The notes under the pieces: generated by a model
Databases searched by the model: none
The model's input: only the letters and a program-made list of their open reading frames with translations
Told to the model about the DNA's origin: nothing
Shown: piece after piece, positions 32,448 to 40,615 of the stretch
Position numbering within the stretch: the stretch's first letter is position 1
Layout of the letters: each line of letters opens with the position of its first letter
Translations under genes and position numbers: made by a program
Origin: an uncultured Chthonomonadaceae bacterium
Lineage (GTDB): Bacteria > Armatimonadota > Fimbriimonadia > Fimbriimonadales > Fimbriimonadaceae
Direction: 5' to 3'
DNA length: 64,000 bases
Assembly (NCBI GenBank): GCA_946479035.1
Contig: CAMLDW010000007.1
Location: 1-64,000 of the forward strand

Positions 32448-33980
32448 TTGCCTAGGGCCCTTGTCTCGGTTACCGACAAGTCCGGCGTCACCGAGTTCGC
32501 GCTCGGTCTCGTCGCACTCGGCTTTGAGATCCTGAGCACGGGCGGAACAGCAAAGACGCTTCGCGGTTCCGGAGTCGCGGTCATCGACGTGAGCGAGGTC
32601 ACCGGCTTTCCCGAGATGCTCGATGGACGGATCAAGACGCTCCACCCGCTCGTGCACGGCGGTCTGCTCGGCGATCGGCGCAACCCCGACCACGTCCGGC
32701 AGATGCGAGAAGCGGCCATCACGGGGATCGACCTGCTCTGCGTCAACCTCTACGCCTTCGAGCAGACGGTCTCCGGCGCGCACGACCTTGACCAGGCCAT
32801 CGAGAGCATCGACATCGGCGGGCCAGCGATGGTGCGCGCGGCCGCGAAGAACTGGGCGAACGTCGCGGTCGTCGTGGATCCGGCCGACTATCATAGCGTG
32901 CTTGAGGCGATCAAGAACGGCTCGATCGCCGACATGCGCCTCGCCCTGGCCGCAAAGGCGTTCCGCCACACGGCGTACTACGACTCGGTCGTCTCGCGGT
33001 ACCTCACACATGCTGCGGGCGATGAAGCCTTGACCGAAACCGTCACCGTCGGCCTTCGCAAGGCGCAAGAAATGCGCTACGGCGAGAACCCGCACCAGCG
33101 AGCCGCGCTCTACACCGACCCGCTGACCGGCGGAGGAGTCGCGCACGCAAGGCAGATCTGGGGAAAGGAGCTCAGCTACAACAACGTCCTGGACAGCGAG
33201 GCCGCGTGGGAGCTCGTGTGCGACCTGCCGCAGGGCGCGTGTGCGATCATCAAGCACGGCAACCCCTGTGGCGCCGCGGTCGGCGCGGACTTTGGGGAGA
33301 GCTATCGCCTGGCGCGCGAGTCCGACCCGGTCTCGGCCTTCGGCGGCATCGCCGCCTTCAATGGGATCGTCGGCCCAGGCGCCGCAGAGGCGATGACCGA
33401 AAAGGGCAACTTTCTCGAGGTCATCCTAGCCACATCGTTCGCAGAAGAAGCCGCGGCCATGTTCCGCGACAGGGCCGGCTGGGGCCAGTCGGTCAGGCTC
33501 CTCGAGGTCCAGCCCTCCGCCTCAAATAGCTATCTGTCGGTCAGGTCCGTGCGCGGAGGGGCGCTGGTCCAGGATTCCGACGAGGAGCCGGAGCCGAACT
33601 GGCAAGCGGTCACGAAGACGGCCCCTAGCGAGGAACAGATGAGGGCCCTCCAGCTGGCCTGGAGCATCGTCCCGCACGTCAAGTCCAACGCCATCGTCGT
33701 CTGCACGGCCACCCGGCTCCTGGGGGTCGGCGCGGGCCAGATGAACCGGGTCCAGTCGGTCCGGCTTGCCCTGGCCCAGGCGGGCGAGGGGGCCAGGGGG
33801 GCCGCCCTGGCCAGCGACGCCTTTTTCCCCTTCCCGGACAGCATCGAGACCGCAGCCCAGGCCGGGATCGGCTGCATCGTCCAGCCTGGGGGCAGCAAGA
33901 AGGACGGCGAGGTCGTGGCCGCCGCCGACCGATTGTGTATCTCCATGGTCTTTACCGGCGTCAGACACTTTAGACACTAG
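32448..33980 (+). CDS. purH: Bifunctional AICAR formyltransferase/IMP cyclohydrolase
   Basis: Catalyses the last two steps of IMP synthesis. The N-terminal MGS-like cyclohydrolase domain shows ALVSVTDKSGVTEFALGL, ILSTGGTAKTL, RIKTLHPLVHGGLLGDR and NLYAFEQTV; the C-terminal transformylase domain has RYGENPHQRAALY, IIKHGNPCGAAVG and the LSYNNVLDSEAAWELV segment. It is 510 residues, normal for PurH. The start is TTG with GGAGG 6 bases upstream. The last part of the domain contains a less conserved loop (GGALVQDSDEEPEPNWQ), also normal. No other purine genes are in the window. Confidence 0.96.
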   Translation: MPRALVSVTDKSGVTEFALGLVALGFEILSTGGTAKTLRGSGVAVIDVSEVTGFPEMLDGRIKTLHPLVHGGLLGDRRNPDHVRQMREAAITGIDLLCVNLYAFEQTVSGAHDLDQAIESIDIGGPAMVRAAAKNWANVAVVVDPADYHSVLEAIKNGSIADMRLALAAKAFRHTAYYDSVVSRYLTHAAGDEALTETVTVGLRKAQEMRYGENPHQRAALYTDPLTGGGVAHARQIWGKELSYNNVLDSEAAWELVCDLPQGACAIIKHGNPCGAAVGADFGESYRLARESDPVSAFGGIAAFNGIVGPGAAEAMTEKGNFLEVILATSFAEEAAAMFRDRAGWGQSVRLLEVQPSASNSYLSVRSVRGGALVQDSDEEPEPNWQAVTKTAPSEEQMRALQLAWSIVPHVKSNAIVVCTATRLLGVGAGQMNRVQSVRLALAQAGEGARGAALASDAFFPFPDSIETAAQAGIGCIVQPGGSKKDGEVVAAADRLCISMVFTGVRHFRH

Positions 33981-33997
33981 GCTGCATCTGCTATCAT
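33970..33997 (+). promoter_or_regulatory. Candidate promoter of the small anchored protein gene
   Basis: TTAGAC (33970-33975), a 16-base spacer and TATCAT (33992-33997) lie around the purH stop codon and 22 bases before the TTG start at 34020. Confidence 0.4.
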
Positions 33998-34019
33998 AGG
34001 GGCAGTCAGGAGCAAGGCT

Positions 34020-34322
34020 TTGAAGAACCAGAACGATCTTATCGTTGCGGGTGCGGTGGTGCTAGTCTGCATCGGCGTCTCGCTGGCGTTTATGTTTACC
34101 AAGCGCGAACCGGTCAAGCCGCCCGCGCCGCCCGTCGTAGTCACCAAGGACGCCGAGCCTTCGGCAGCCTCTGTCGTATACGCCAACAGCCTGCCGGGCG
34201 AGGGCAGCGGCGGTCCTGGCGCGCAAGCTGGTGGCGCCAGTGCTATGGCGACCCCTAGCGGCGCAATGGCTACAGGCGTAGTCGGCGGCGGCGGCGGCGG
34301 CACGTCAGCAACCGCCAAGTAA
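34020..34322 (+). CDS. Small membrane-anchored Gly/Ala-rich protein
   Basis: The 100-residue product has one N-terminal membrane segment (DLIVAGAVVLVCIGVSLAFMF) and a flexible outward tail rich in Pro, Gly and Ala (EPVKPPAPPVVVTKD, ending VVGGGGGGTSATAK). No domain is recognised. The start is TTG with AGGAG 8 bases upstream. It is followed by a clear terminator, so it forms its own short unit after purH. The low complexity makes it a weak call beyond the reading frame, promoter and terminator agreeing. Confidence 0.6.
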   Translation: MKNQNDLIVAGAVVLVCIGVSLAFMFTKREPVKPPAPPVVVTKDAEPSAASVVYANSLPGEGSGGPGAQAGGASAMATPSGAMATGVVGGGGGGTSATAK

Positions 34323-34343
34323 CGACCTCGGAAACGTTCTAAA

Positions 34344-34383
34344 GAAGCCCTGTCGGCCTGCCGCGCGCCGCGGGCTTCTTTTC
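34344..34383 (+). terminator. Rho-independent terminator
   Basis: GAAGCCC (34344-34350) pairs with GGGCTTC (34372-34378), enclosing a further GC-rich hairpin, and is followed by TTTTCC. It closes the purH/small protein unit before mreB. Confidence 0.8.
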
Positions 34384-34437
34384 CGTTTGGCAGGGCCTAA
34401 GGCGCGGGCCAAACAAACCGATGGTTAGAGTGCAAGG

Positions 34438-34475
34438 AAGCGCAACCGAGAGGTCCTCCCAAAGGACTGGCGCTT
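34438..34475 (+). promoter_or_regulatory. Nested inverted repeat in the mreB leader
   Basis: AAGCGC (34438-34443) pairs with GCGCTT (34470-34475) around an inner GTCC/GGAC hairpin (34453-34456 with 34464-34467). It lies 33 bases upstream of the mreB start and may be a structured 5' leader or protein binding site. Confidence 0.35.
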
Positions 34476-34508
34476 GCCTTCCCCGACCCTCACGGCGGAA
34501 CGCAACGC

Positions 34509-35579
34509 ATGGGTAGAAACGGCGCCCCGAACTTCTGGAAGAACATCCTACAAAAGCTGAGCCTTGACGTCGGAATCGACCTCGGAACGGCGAACACCGT
34601 CGTCTACGTCGCCGGCAAAGGCATCCAGATCCGGCAGCCGAGCGTCGTGGCCGTGGACAAGAACACCGGAAAGGTCCTCAAGGTGGGCGAAGAGGCCAAG
34701 CGCATGCTCGGGCGGACCCCCGGCAACATCGTCGCTATCCGACCGCTCAAGGACGGCGTCATCGCCGACTATGACCAGACCCTTGAGATGATCAAGGAGT
34801 TCGTCAGGATGGCGAGACGCAACCACGGGTTTGCGCTCTACAACACCGTCGTCGTCGGCATCCCCAGCGGAGTGACGGAGGTCGAGCGCGACGCCGTGCT
34901 AGACGCGTGCCGCAAAGCGGGCGCGCACAAGGCCTACGTCATCGAGGAACCGATGGCCGCCGCAATCGGCGCCGGTATGCCCGTCGGCGAGCCCGTCGGC
35001 TCGATGATCGTCGACATCGGCGGCGGCACGACCGAGGTCGCGGTCATTTCGCTCGCGGGGATCGTGCACTCGCGGTCCATCCGCATCGCCGGTGACGAGA
35101 TAGACGAGGCGATCGCCGCCTACGTCCGACGCGCCTACAACCTCTATATCGGTGAGCGCACAGCCGAACAGATCAAGATCGAGATCGGCAGCGCGTTCCC
35201 GCTCGAGCACGAGCTGACGATGCCCGTCAAGGGCCGAGACCTCGTGACCGGCCTGCCTCGCAGCGCGGAGCTGACCAGCGAAGAGATCCGCGTCGCGATC
35301 CAAGAGCCGCTCAACGAGATCGTCGAGGCCGTCAAGCTGACCTTGGAGGCCACGCCCCCTGAGCTCGCTGCCGACTGCATGAACAACGGGATCGTCCTCG
35401 CCGGCGGAGGCGCCCTCTTGCGCGGTATCGAACGCTTGATCGCCGAGGAGACCTCGATCCCCGTCCACGTCGCTCAGGACCCGCTGAGCTGCGTCGCCAT
35501 CGGCACCGGGCGGATGCTCGACATGATCCACGAGGACGCCGCCATGCGGAAGGTCCTCGAGAGGGCCTCACGCACCTGA
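34509..35579 (+). CDS. mreB: Rod shape-determining actin-like protein MreB
   Basis: Forms membrane-associated filaments that guide the elongation machinery. The 356-residue protein shows the actin-fold signatures [19 protein letters not shown] (phosphate 1), [37 protein letters not shown] (phosphate 2) and [17 protein letters not shown] (adenosine). The N-terminal 15 residues ([18 protein letters not shown]) contain an amphipathic segment suited to membrane binding. Its stop codon overlaps the start of mreC, and mreD follows, the conserved shape operon order. It implies a rod-shaped cell. Confidence 0.97.
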   Translation: MGRNGAPNFWKNILQKLSLDVGIDLGTANTVVYVAGKGIQIRQPSVVAVDKNTGKVLKVGEEAKRMLGRTPGNIVAIRPLKDGVIADYDQTLEMIKEFVRMARRNHGFALYNTVVVGIPSGVTEVERDAVLDACRKAGAHKAYVIEEPMAAAIGAGMPVGEPVGSMIVDIGGGTTEVAVISLAGIVHSRSIRIAGDEIDEAIAAYVRRAYNLYIGERTAEQIKIEIGSAFPLEHELTMPVKGRDLVTGLPRSAELTSEEIRVAIQEPLNEIVEAVKLTLEATPPELAADCMNNGIVLAGGGALLRGIERLIAEETSIPVHVAQDPLSCVAIGTGRMLDMIHEDAAMRKVLERASRT

Positions 35580-36379
35580 AAGAACAGAAGAAGGTCGATT
35601 GGGTCGTCGTCGCTGGGCTCTGCTTCCTTGGCTTCGTGCTCGGACAGCTCCAGACCGTTGCGAAGAACAAGGGCCACACGGACTTCGTCACCCGCGCCGT
35701 GCAGTCGGTCGAATCATGGCCCGCGGGCGAGATCAATGCCGTCCTTGCTTTTGGTCAAAACATCAGCACAGGCGTACGGGACGCGCACCGGCTGAGGCAG
35801 GAGAACGCCGAACTGCGTGCGATTGCGCAAAGCGCCGAGATATACAACGAAGCCATCGACCGTGTGCAGAAACAGATCGACGCCCTCAACGCGATGGTCG
35901 GGTACGACGCGCCTGGCCCGTTCCAAAAGGTCTTTGCAGGCGTCGTCGGCTACTTCCCCAACGAGAACCGCATCACGCTGGACAAAGGCAGCGACGACGG
36001 GATCAAGCCGCACATGCCCGTCGTCGCCGCGGGCGGGCTCGTCGGTATCGTCGAGACAGTCGACAAGAGCCGTAGCCAGGTCCTGCTCGTCACTTCGCGG
36101 GCGATCCGGGTCGCGGCAAAGATCCTCGCGCAGCCGGACGTGCCAGGCATCCTCCGCGGCGAAACGCAGAACCGGCTCGTCTTTGAACTACTTGCCTCCG
36201 ACGACGTGCACACCGGCGAGCAAGTAGTGACTTCCGGACACTCCGAAGACACGCCAGCCGGCATCTCGATCGGCATCGTGGTCGAAGTAATCGACGATCC
36301 CCAGTTCGGAACCAAGCGCGTGTTCGTCCTGCCGAACCTCCACATGGGCGCCGTCGATGAGGTGTTCGTCCTGAAATGA
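35576..36379 (+). CDS. mreC: Rod shape-determining protein MreC (probable CTG start)
   Basis: Periplasmic scaffold of the elongation complex. From the CTG at 35576 the 267-residue product begins [25 protein letters not shown], a good inner-membrane anchor, continues with a coiled coil ([33 protein letters not shown]), then the beta domain ([52 protein letters not shown]). No ATG, GTG or TTG exists in frame before the anchor; the first is a GTG at 35636 within it. CTG overlaps the mreB stop (CTGA), so coupled initiation is likely. It overlaps mreD by 4 bases. Confidence 0.88.
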   Translation: MKEQKKVDWVVVAGLCFLGFVLGQLQTVAKNKGHTDFVTRAVQSVESWPAGEINAVLAFGQNISTGVRDAHRLRQENAELRAIAQSAEIYNEAIDRVQKQIDALNAMVGYDAPGPFQKVFAGVVGYFPNENRITLDKGSDDGIKPHMPVVAAGGLVGIVETVDKSRSQVLLVTSRAIRVAAKILAQPDVPGILRGETQNRLVFELLASDDVHTGEQVVTSGHSEDTPAGISIGIVVEVIDDPQFGTKRVFVLPNLHMGAVDEVFVLK

Positions 36380-36849
36380 ACAGGACGAGGCCGTACATCG
36401 TCCTGCTCCTCGCCTTCTGGATCGCAGCGGCGCTGCAACAGACTGTCGCATACAAGTTCAGCCCACCCCCCGATTTTCTGATCGTCGTCGCGCTCTCCGC
36501 AGCCGTCATGTACGAGCCGGTCGTCGCGGCCCTGCTCGGCTTCATCGCTGGCGTGCTTCACGGGGGCGTCACAGGGTCCGACACTGCGAACTTCGCGATC
36601 AGCCGCACGCTGGCCGCCTACGCCGCCGGCTACGTCAGCAGGCTCGAACTGGACGTCCGGCCCTGGTACGTAGCCCTGGTCGTCGCCGCAGGGACGGTCG
36701 TCATCCACCTGCTTATGATGATTCCGGCCCCCCCACCGACGGTCGGGAGCTACCTTCGGGATACAATCCTTGCGGCTTTGTACAACGGCGTGCTCGCCTT
36801 TCCGATATACACGGTTCTGCGTCGCTCGCTGCGCCCCACGGTGAACTAG
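36376..36849 (+). CDS. mreD: Rod shape-determining protein MreD
   Basis: Integral membrane partner of MreC in the elongation complex. The 157-residue protein has about five hydrophobic segments (PYIVLLLAFWIAAALQQTV, DFLIVVALSAAVMYEPVVAALLGFIAGVLHGG, and the pair WYVALVVAAGTVVIHLLMM / LYNGVLAFPIYTVL). Sequence motifs are weak, as usual for MreD; the call relies on the mreBC context, size, and ATGA overlap with mreC. It ends 5 bases before the dehydrogenase gene. Confidence 0.88.
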   Translation: MNRTRPYIVLLLAFWIAAALQQTVAYKFSPPPDFLIVVALSAAVMYEPVVAALLGFIAGVLHGGVTGSDTANFAISRTLAAYAAGYVSRLELDVRPWYVALVVAAGTVVIHLLMMIPAPPPTVGSYLRDTILAALYNGVLAFPIYTVLRRSLRPTVN

Positions 36850-36854
36850 CTCCG

Positions 36855-38108
36855 ATGACGACCCAAGAGAACGTCCTTGAAATGGCGCGCCGCCAGCTCG
36901 CGACGGCCGCCCGATACCTCGATCTCGACGAAGGGCTCCACAAGGCCCTCGCGCACTCCAAGAGGCAGGTCATCGTCAACTTTCCCGTCGTCATGGACAA
37001 CGGCGAGGTCCAGGTCTTCCAGGGCTTCCGGGTGCAGCACAACGCCAGCCGCGGGCCCACCAAGGGAGGCATCCGCTACCACCACCACGTCGACCTCGAC
37101 GAGACCAGCGCGCTCGCGATGTGGATGACGTGGAAGTGCGCCGTCGTGAACATCCCGTTCGGTGGAGCCAAGGGCGGTGTCCGCGTCGACGTCAAGCGAC
37201 TGAGCCGCCGCGAGCTGGAGAAGATGACGCGGCGCTTCGTGACGGAGATCACTGGCATCCTTGGCGAGCGCAGCGACATCCCCGCACCGGACATCGGCAC
37301 CAACGCCATGGTGATGTCCTGGATCATGGACACCTTCTCCATGCACGCCGGATACACGGTGCCCGGAGTCGTGACCGGCAAGCCGATCGAACTGGGCGGG
37401 TCGGAAGGGCGCGTCGAAGCGACCGGCCGTGGAGTGATCGTCTCGCTCGAAGAGGCTGCCAAGACAGTCAACCTCGACCTGAACGGCTGTACAGTCGCTG
37501 TGCAGGGGTTCGGCAACGTCGGCTCAGTCGCGGCAAGGCTCGCCGATGACATGGGCGCGAAGGTCGTAGCAGTCAGTGACGCCAAAGGGGGCATCTACAA
37601 CCCCAAGGGACTGCCGATCCATGACCTCTTCCACCGCTACAGCGGCATCGACGGCGGCATCCACAACTTCAAAGACTGCGAGAGCGTCACGAACGAAGAG
37701 CTGCTCGAGCTCGACTGCCAGGTGCTCATCCCTGCAGCCATCTCGCAGCAGTTGCACAAAGGCAACGCCGACAAGGTCAAGGCAAAAATGATCGTCGAAG
37801 GCGCGAACGGCCCGACGACCCCGGACGCTGATGAGATATTCAACGACAAGGGCGTTCTGGTCGTCCCGGACATCCTCGCCAACGCCGGAGGCGTCGTCAC
37901 CAGCTACTTCGAGTGGGTGCAGGACCTGCAGAACTTCTTCTGGGAAGAGGTCCAGGTCAACGAGAGGCTCGCCCGGATCATGCGCCACGCGTTCCACGCC
38001 GTCGACCAGACCATGCGCGCCCACAAGACCGACATGCGCACGGCAGCGATGATCATCGCCGTCAAGCGCGTCGCAGACGCCACTGTCATGCGCGGTATCT
38101 ACCCGTAG
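36855..38108 (+). CDS. gdhA: Glutamate (Glu/Leu/Phe/Val-type) dehydrogenase
   Basis: NAD(P)-dependent oxidative deaminase, most likely of glutamate. The 417-residue protein has the substrate-site motif GFRVQHNASRGPTKGGIRYH, KCAVVNIPFGGAKGGVRVD with the catalytic-type lysine, the dinucleotide fold VAVQGFGNVGSVAARLADDMGAKVVAVSDAKG, and the VEGANGPTTPDADEIFNDKGVLVVPDILANAGGV signature. Length fits the hexameric small-subunit class. It begins 5 bases after mreD with no clear ribosome binding site, so it may be the last gene of the mre unit. Coenzyme preference cannot be decided here. Confidence 0.92.
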   Translation: MTTQENVLEMARRQLATAARYLDLDEGLHKALAHSKRQVIVNFPVVMDNGEVQVFQGFRVQHNASRGPTKGGIRYHHHVDLDETSALAMWMTWKCAVVNIPFGGAKGGVRVDVKRLSRRELEKMTRRFVTEITGILGERSDIPAPDIGTNAMVMSWIMDTFSMHAGYTVPGVVTGKPIELGGSEGRVEATGRGVIVSLEEAAKTVNLDLNGCTVAVQGFGNVGSVAARLADDMGAKVVAVSDAKGGIYNPKGLPIHDLFHRYSGIDGGIHNFKDCESVTNEELLELDCQVLIPAAISQQLHKGNADKVKAKMIVEGANGPTTPDADEIFNDKGVLVVPDILANAGGVVTSYFEWVQDLQNFFWEEVQVNERLARIMRHAFHAVDQTMRAHKTDMRTAAMIIAVKRVADATVMRGIYP

Positions 38109-38126
38109 CCGTCTGGGGCGACTGGT

Positions 38127-38132
38127 ATAATC
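38127..38132 (+). promoter_or_regulatory. Extended -10 promoter of tRNA-Leu
   Basis: TGGTATAAT, an extended -10 element with consensus TATAAT at 38127-38132, ends 14 bases upstream of the tRNA 5' end. Confidence 0.7.
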
Positions 38133-38146
38133 GCTCCGCTCCCTTG

Positions 38147-38231
38147 CGCGGGTGGCGGAATTGGCAGACGCGCTACCTTGAGGTGGTAGTGCCCAAAAGG
38201 CGTGAAGGTTCGAGTCCTTTCCCGCGCACCA
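38147..38231 (+). tRNA. tRNA-Leu (anticodon GAG)
   Basis: Class II tRNA of 85 bases with acceptor GCGCGGG/CCCGCGC, anticodon stem CTACC/GGTAG and loop TTGAGGT (anticodon GAG), a short variable arm (TGCCC AAAA GGCGT), T arm with GGTTCGAGTCC and encoded CCA. It reads CTC/CTT, the main leucine codons in this GC-rich genome. Confidence 0.97.
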
Positions 38232-38255
38232 AGCTTAGTTTGCCTCTCCAGCGCG

Positions 38256-39521
38256 CTAGGCGGCGCGCCGGCCCTCAATGGCGGGCCGAGGTGCTTTGCC
38301 CGGCTCGTGCAGAAGCACGGCTTCGAACAGCCGCTCGTATTCTCCGGCCAGCTCGCTGATCGAAAACTGCCTGCGATAGGCGGCAAGGCCGTTCGCGCCC
38401 ATCGCCTCGCGCACTTCCATTGGCAAGCGGATCAACGCCCGGACGCACTCGGCCAACGACTCCGCGTTCTCCGGCTCGAACGTGAGCCCAGCGTGAGACC
38501 GCGCCATGATCTCCGACGCGTCGCCCTCGACCCCGCACAGGATCGGTCGCCCTGCCAGAAGATAAGTCTGCGTCTTAGAAGGCACAGTCAGTGCGAACAG
38601 AGGGGCCCTCTTCAGGTGCAGGATCAGCGCGTCGGCCGCCGACATGAGCGCAAACGCGCTGCGCCTCGACACCTGGCCGAAAAACCTGACGTTGGGAAGA
38701 CCGCGGCTGGCGGCCGACGACCTGAGCCGCTCCAGTTCGACACCCGCACCGACGATCGTAAACTTGACCTCAGGCAGATCGGAAAGCTTCTCTGCCGCTT
38801 CGAGCATCGTGTCCAAGCCCTGCGCAGCGCCGACGTTCCCGGCATAAACGACGTTGAACCCTTCGCTCAGCCAGCCCTCCTCCCCTCTCGCCGCGTTGTG
38901 CGCGTCCTCGTCCGCCCACTGCGGCAATACCAAGACCTTGCCCTCTTCAACGCCGCCTTGCACCAGGTGCTCCTTCATTCCCGCCGACGTCACAACGACT
39001 GCCGCCGCGCGCCTGTATAGGAACGCGCACGCCCTCTTTATCGCCCGCGTCACCCAGCTCTCTCGCACCATGCCGCTGCTCATCAGTGTCTCGGGCCACA
39101 GGTCGTGGACCTCTAGCACAAAAGGAGCGCGCTTGACCTTGCTGATCAGCCAGCCGGCGAGCGCGGTCGTCAGCGGCGGGTGGTGGATCCAAATCAGGTC
39201 CGGACTTCCGACGAGCAGCGGGCCCAAGAGCGTGGCAGCAGCGCCAAAGCTCGCATAACTGAGCGCGCGTCGCTTGACAGACCTGCTGTGGTCCGGAACC
39301 ATCGGCACTCGCACTACGCGCACGCCTTCGATCTCCTCTCGCTTCCAAATCCTCTGCCTGTATCCGTCGTACACCTTGCCGAACGGGTAGTTGGGGAACG
39401 AAGTGAGTGCGGTCGCCCTGTGACCGCGCCTCGCCATCTCGCGCGCTAGCACGGACGTGCGCGTATCGCACGGCTCCGGGCGGTAGTGCATCGAGATGAA
39501 GAGCAGTTCCATTTCTCTCAT
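38256..39521 (-). CDS. Glycosyltransferase family 4 (WbuB-like)
   Basis: Likely transfers the locus's N-acetylated deoxysugar to a lipid-linked acceptor at the cytoplasmic face. The 421-residue GT-B protein begins MELLFISMHYRPEPCDTRTSVLAREMARRGH and has PFVLEVHDLWPETL, NVVYAGNVGAAQGLDTMLEAAEKL and a C-terminal GLTFEPENAESLAECVRALI segment (the E-x7-E region of GT4). This architecture matches WbuB-type transferases that accompany the FnlABC enzymes. It is the last gene of the operon; the ATG at 39521 overlaps the preceding stop (ATGA), while a second in-frame ATG at 39512 is also possible. Confidence 0.85.
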   Translation of the reverse strand: MREMELLFISMHYRPEPCDTRTSVLAREMARRGHRATALTSFPNYPFGKVYDGYRQRIWKREEIEGVRVVRVPMVPDHSRSVKRRALSYASFGAAATLLGPLLVGSPDLIWIHHPPLTTALAGWLISKVKRAPFVLEVHDLWPETLMSSGMVRESWVTRAIKRACAFLYRRAAAVVVTSAGMKEHLVQGGVEEGKVLVLPQWADEDAHNAARGEEGWLSEGFNVVYAGNVGAAQGLDTMLEAAEKLSDLPEVKFTIVGAGVELERLRSSAASRGLPNVRFFGQVSRRSAFALMSAADALILHLKRAPLFALTVPSKTQTYLLAGRPILCGVEGDASEIMARSHAGLTFEPENAESLAECVRALIRLPMEVREAMGANGLAAYRRQFSISELAGEYERLFEAVLLHEPGKAPRPAIEGRRAA

Positions 39522-40615
39522 GCCGCAACGAGCGCGTGCCTGTGACCGACTACGATCGACGCGACCACGCTCGAGACGTTCTGTTGCAGATACTCCGCGG
39601 GAGGCTCCCAGCGAGCGCCTGACCCGACCACGGCCTTGGCGCAACGGAGGATCGACCCAGGATCGGCGCCAGAGAGGATGCCCGATCCCGCCTCCAGGCA
39701 CTCGGCCCTCTCCGTCACGTCGCGCAGCACCACGCTCGGGACTTGCAGCAGCGTCGCCTCCTCCTGCACCGTGCCGCTGTCGGTCATCACGCACAGAGCG
39801 TGGCGCTCCAAGTGCACAAAGTCGAAGAAGCCGAGCGGAGCGACGAAGCGCACGAGCGAGGACTTCGGGGTCAACAAGCCCCTCTGCACCTTGTCGGCCG
39901 TGCGAGGATGAAGGCTGACGATCACCGGCGCCCGGAACTGCTCCGCGACGAGCTCCATCCCGGCGATGATGTCCGCCAGGCGAGCCGGGTCGTCGACGTT
40001 TTCGGCGCGATGCACCGTCGCGACCACGTACCCTCCGTCCTTCAATCCGTACTGCCTCAGCGCGTCGCTCGCGTCGATCCGCGCGCTGTTCGCTTGGATC
40101 ACTTCCCAGATCGGGTTGCCCGTGACGAACGTGCGCTCCCGCGCAAACCCCTCGCGCAACAGGTTCTCCTTGCTGCGGTGCGTGTAGGGCAGCAGCACGC
40201 TGCTGCAGTGGTCGATGATGCGGCGGTTCGTCTCCTCTGGCACCCGTCCGTCGTAGCACCTGTTCCCCGCCTCCATGTGGTACACCGGGATCCCGAGGCG
40301 GGCGGCCGCAACGGCGGCAAGCCCGGAGTTCGTGTCCCCGAGAATGAGCACGCGGTCTGGCCCCTGTTCGCGCAAGAACCGCTCCGACCGCGCGATGACC
40401 TCTCCCACCTGTCCGCCAAAGCTCTCGGCACGAATCCCCCAGTGCTCGTCCGGCTGGCGCACGCCAAGCTCGCTGAAAAAGACGTCGCTCAGGTTCGGGT
40501 CGTAGTTCTGGCCCGTGTGCACGAGCACGTGCTCGCAAAGCGCGTCGAGCCGCTTGATCACCAGGCTGAGGCGGATGATCTCGGGCCGTGTGCCCAAGAC
40601 CGTCGCGACTTTCAC
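39518..40615 (-). CDS. UDP-N-acetylglucosamine 2-epimerase-like (FnlC/WbjD/WbvD-type)
   Basis: Non-hydrolysing C-2 epimerase of UDP-HexNAc. The 365-residue GT-B-like protein has VATVLGTRPEIIRLSLVIKRL, HTGQNYDPNLSDVFF, GDTNSGLAAVAAARLGIPVYHMEAGNRCYDGRVPEETNRRIIDH and VMTDSGTVQEEATLLQVPSVVLRDVTERAE, all family hallmarks. RxxDGRVPEETNR rather than the WecB form, and its neighbours, suggest it epimerises the product of the dehydratase/reductase pair (FnlC/WbjD or WbvD role) rather than making ManNAc. The GTG start overlaps the upstream stop (GTGA). Confidence 0.88.
   Translation of the reverse strand: MKVATVLGTRPEIIRLSLVIKRLDALCEHVLVHTGQNYDPNLSDVFFSELGVRQPDEHWGIRAESFGGQVGEVIARSERFLREQGPDRVLILGDTNSGLAAVAAARLGIPVYHMEAGNRCYDGRVPEETNRRIIDHCSSVLLPYTHRSKENLLREGFARERTFVTGNPIWEVIQANSARIDASDALRQYGLKDGGYVVATVHRAENVDDPARLADIIAGMELVAEQFRAPVIVSLHPRTADKVQRGLLTPKSSLVRFVAPLGFFDFVHLERHALCVMTDSGTVQEEATLLQVPSVVLRDVTERAECLEAGSGILSGADPGSILRCAKAVVGSGARWEPPAEYLQQNVSSVVASIVVGHRHALVAA

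Noticed and set aside
32448..33980. Upstream start for purH at about 32349
   Set aside because: It would add 33 residues unlike any PurH and overlap the preceding gene; the TTG at 32448 has GGAGG at good distance and starts on the conserved domain.
38256..40538. Extended glycosyltransferase frame of about 760 codons
   Set aside because: The first ~340 codons are an antisense-like, Arg-rich shadow of the epimerase gene; the real start is at 39521 or 39512, coupled to the upstream stop.
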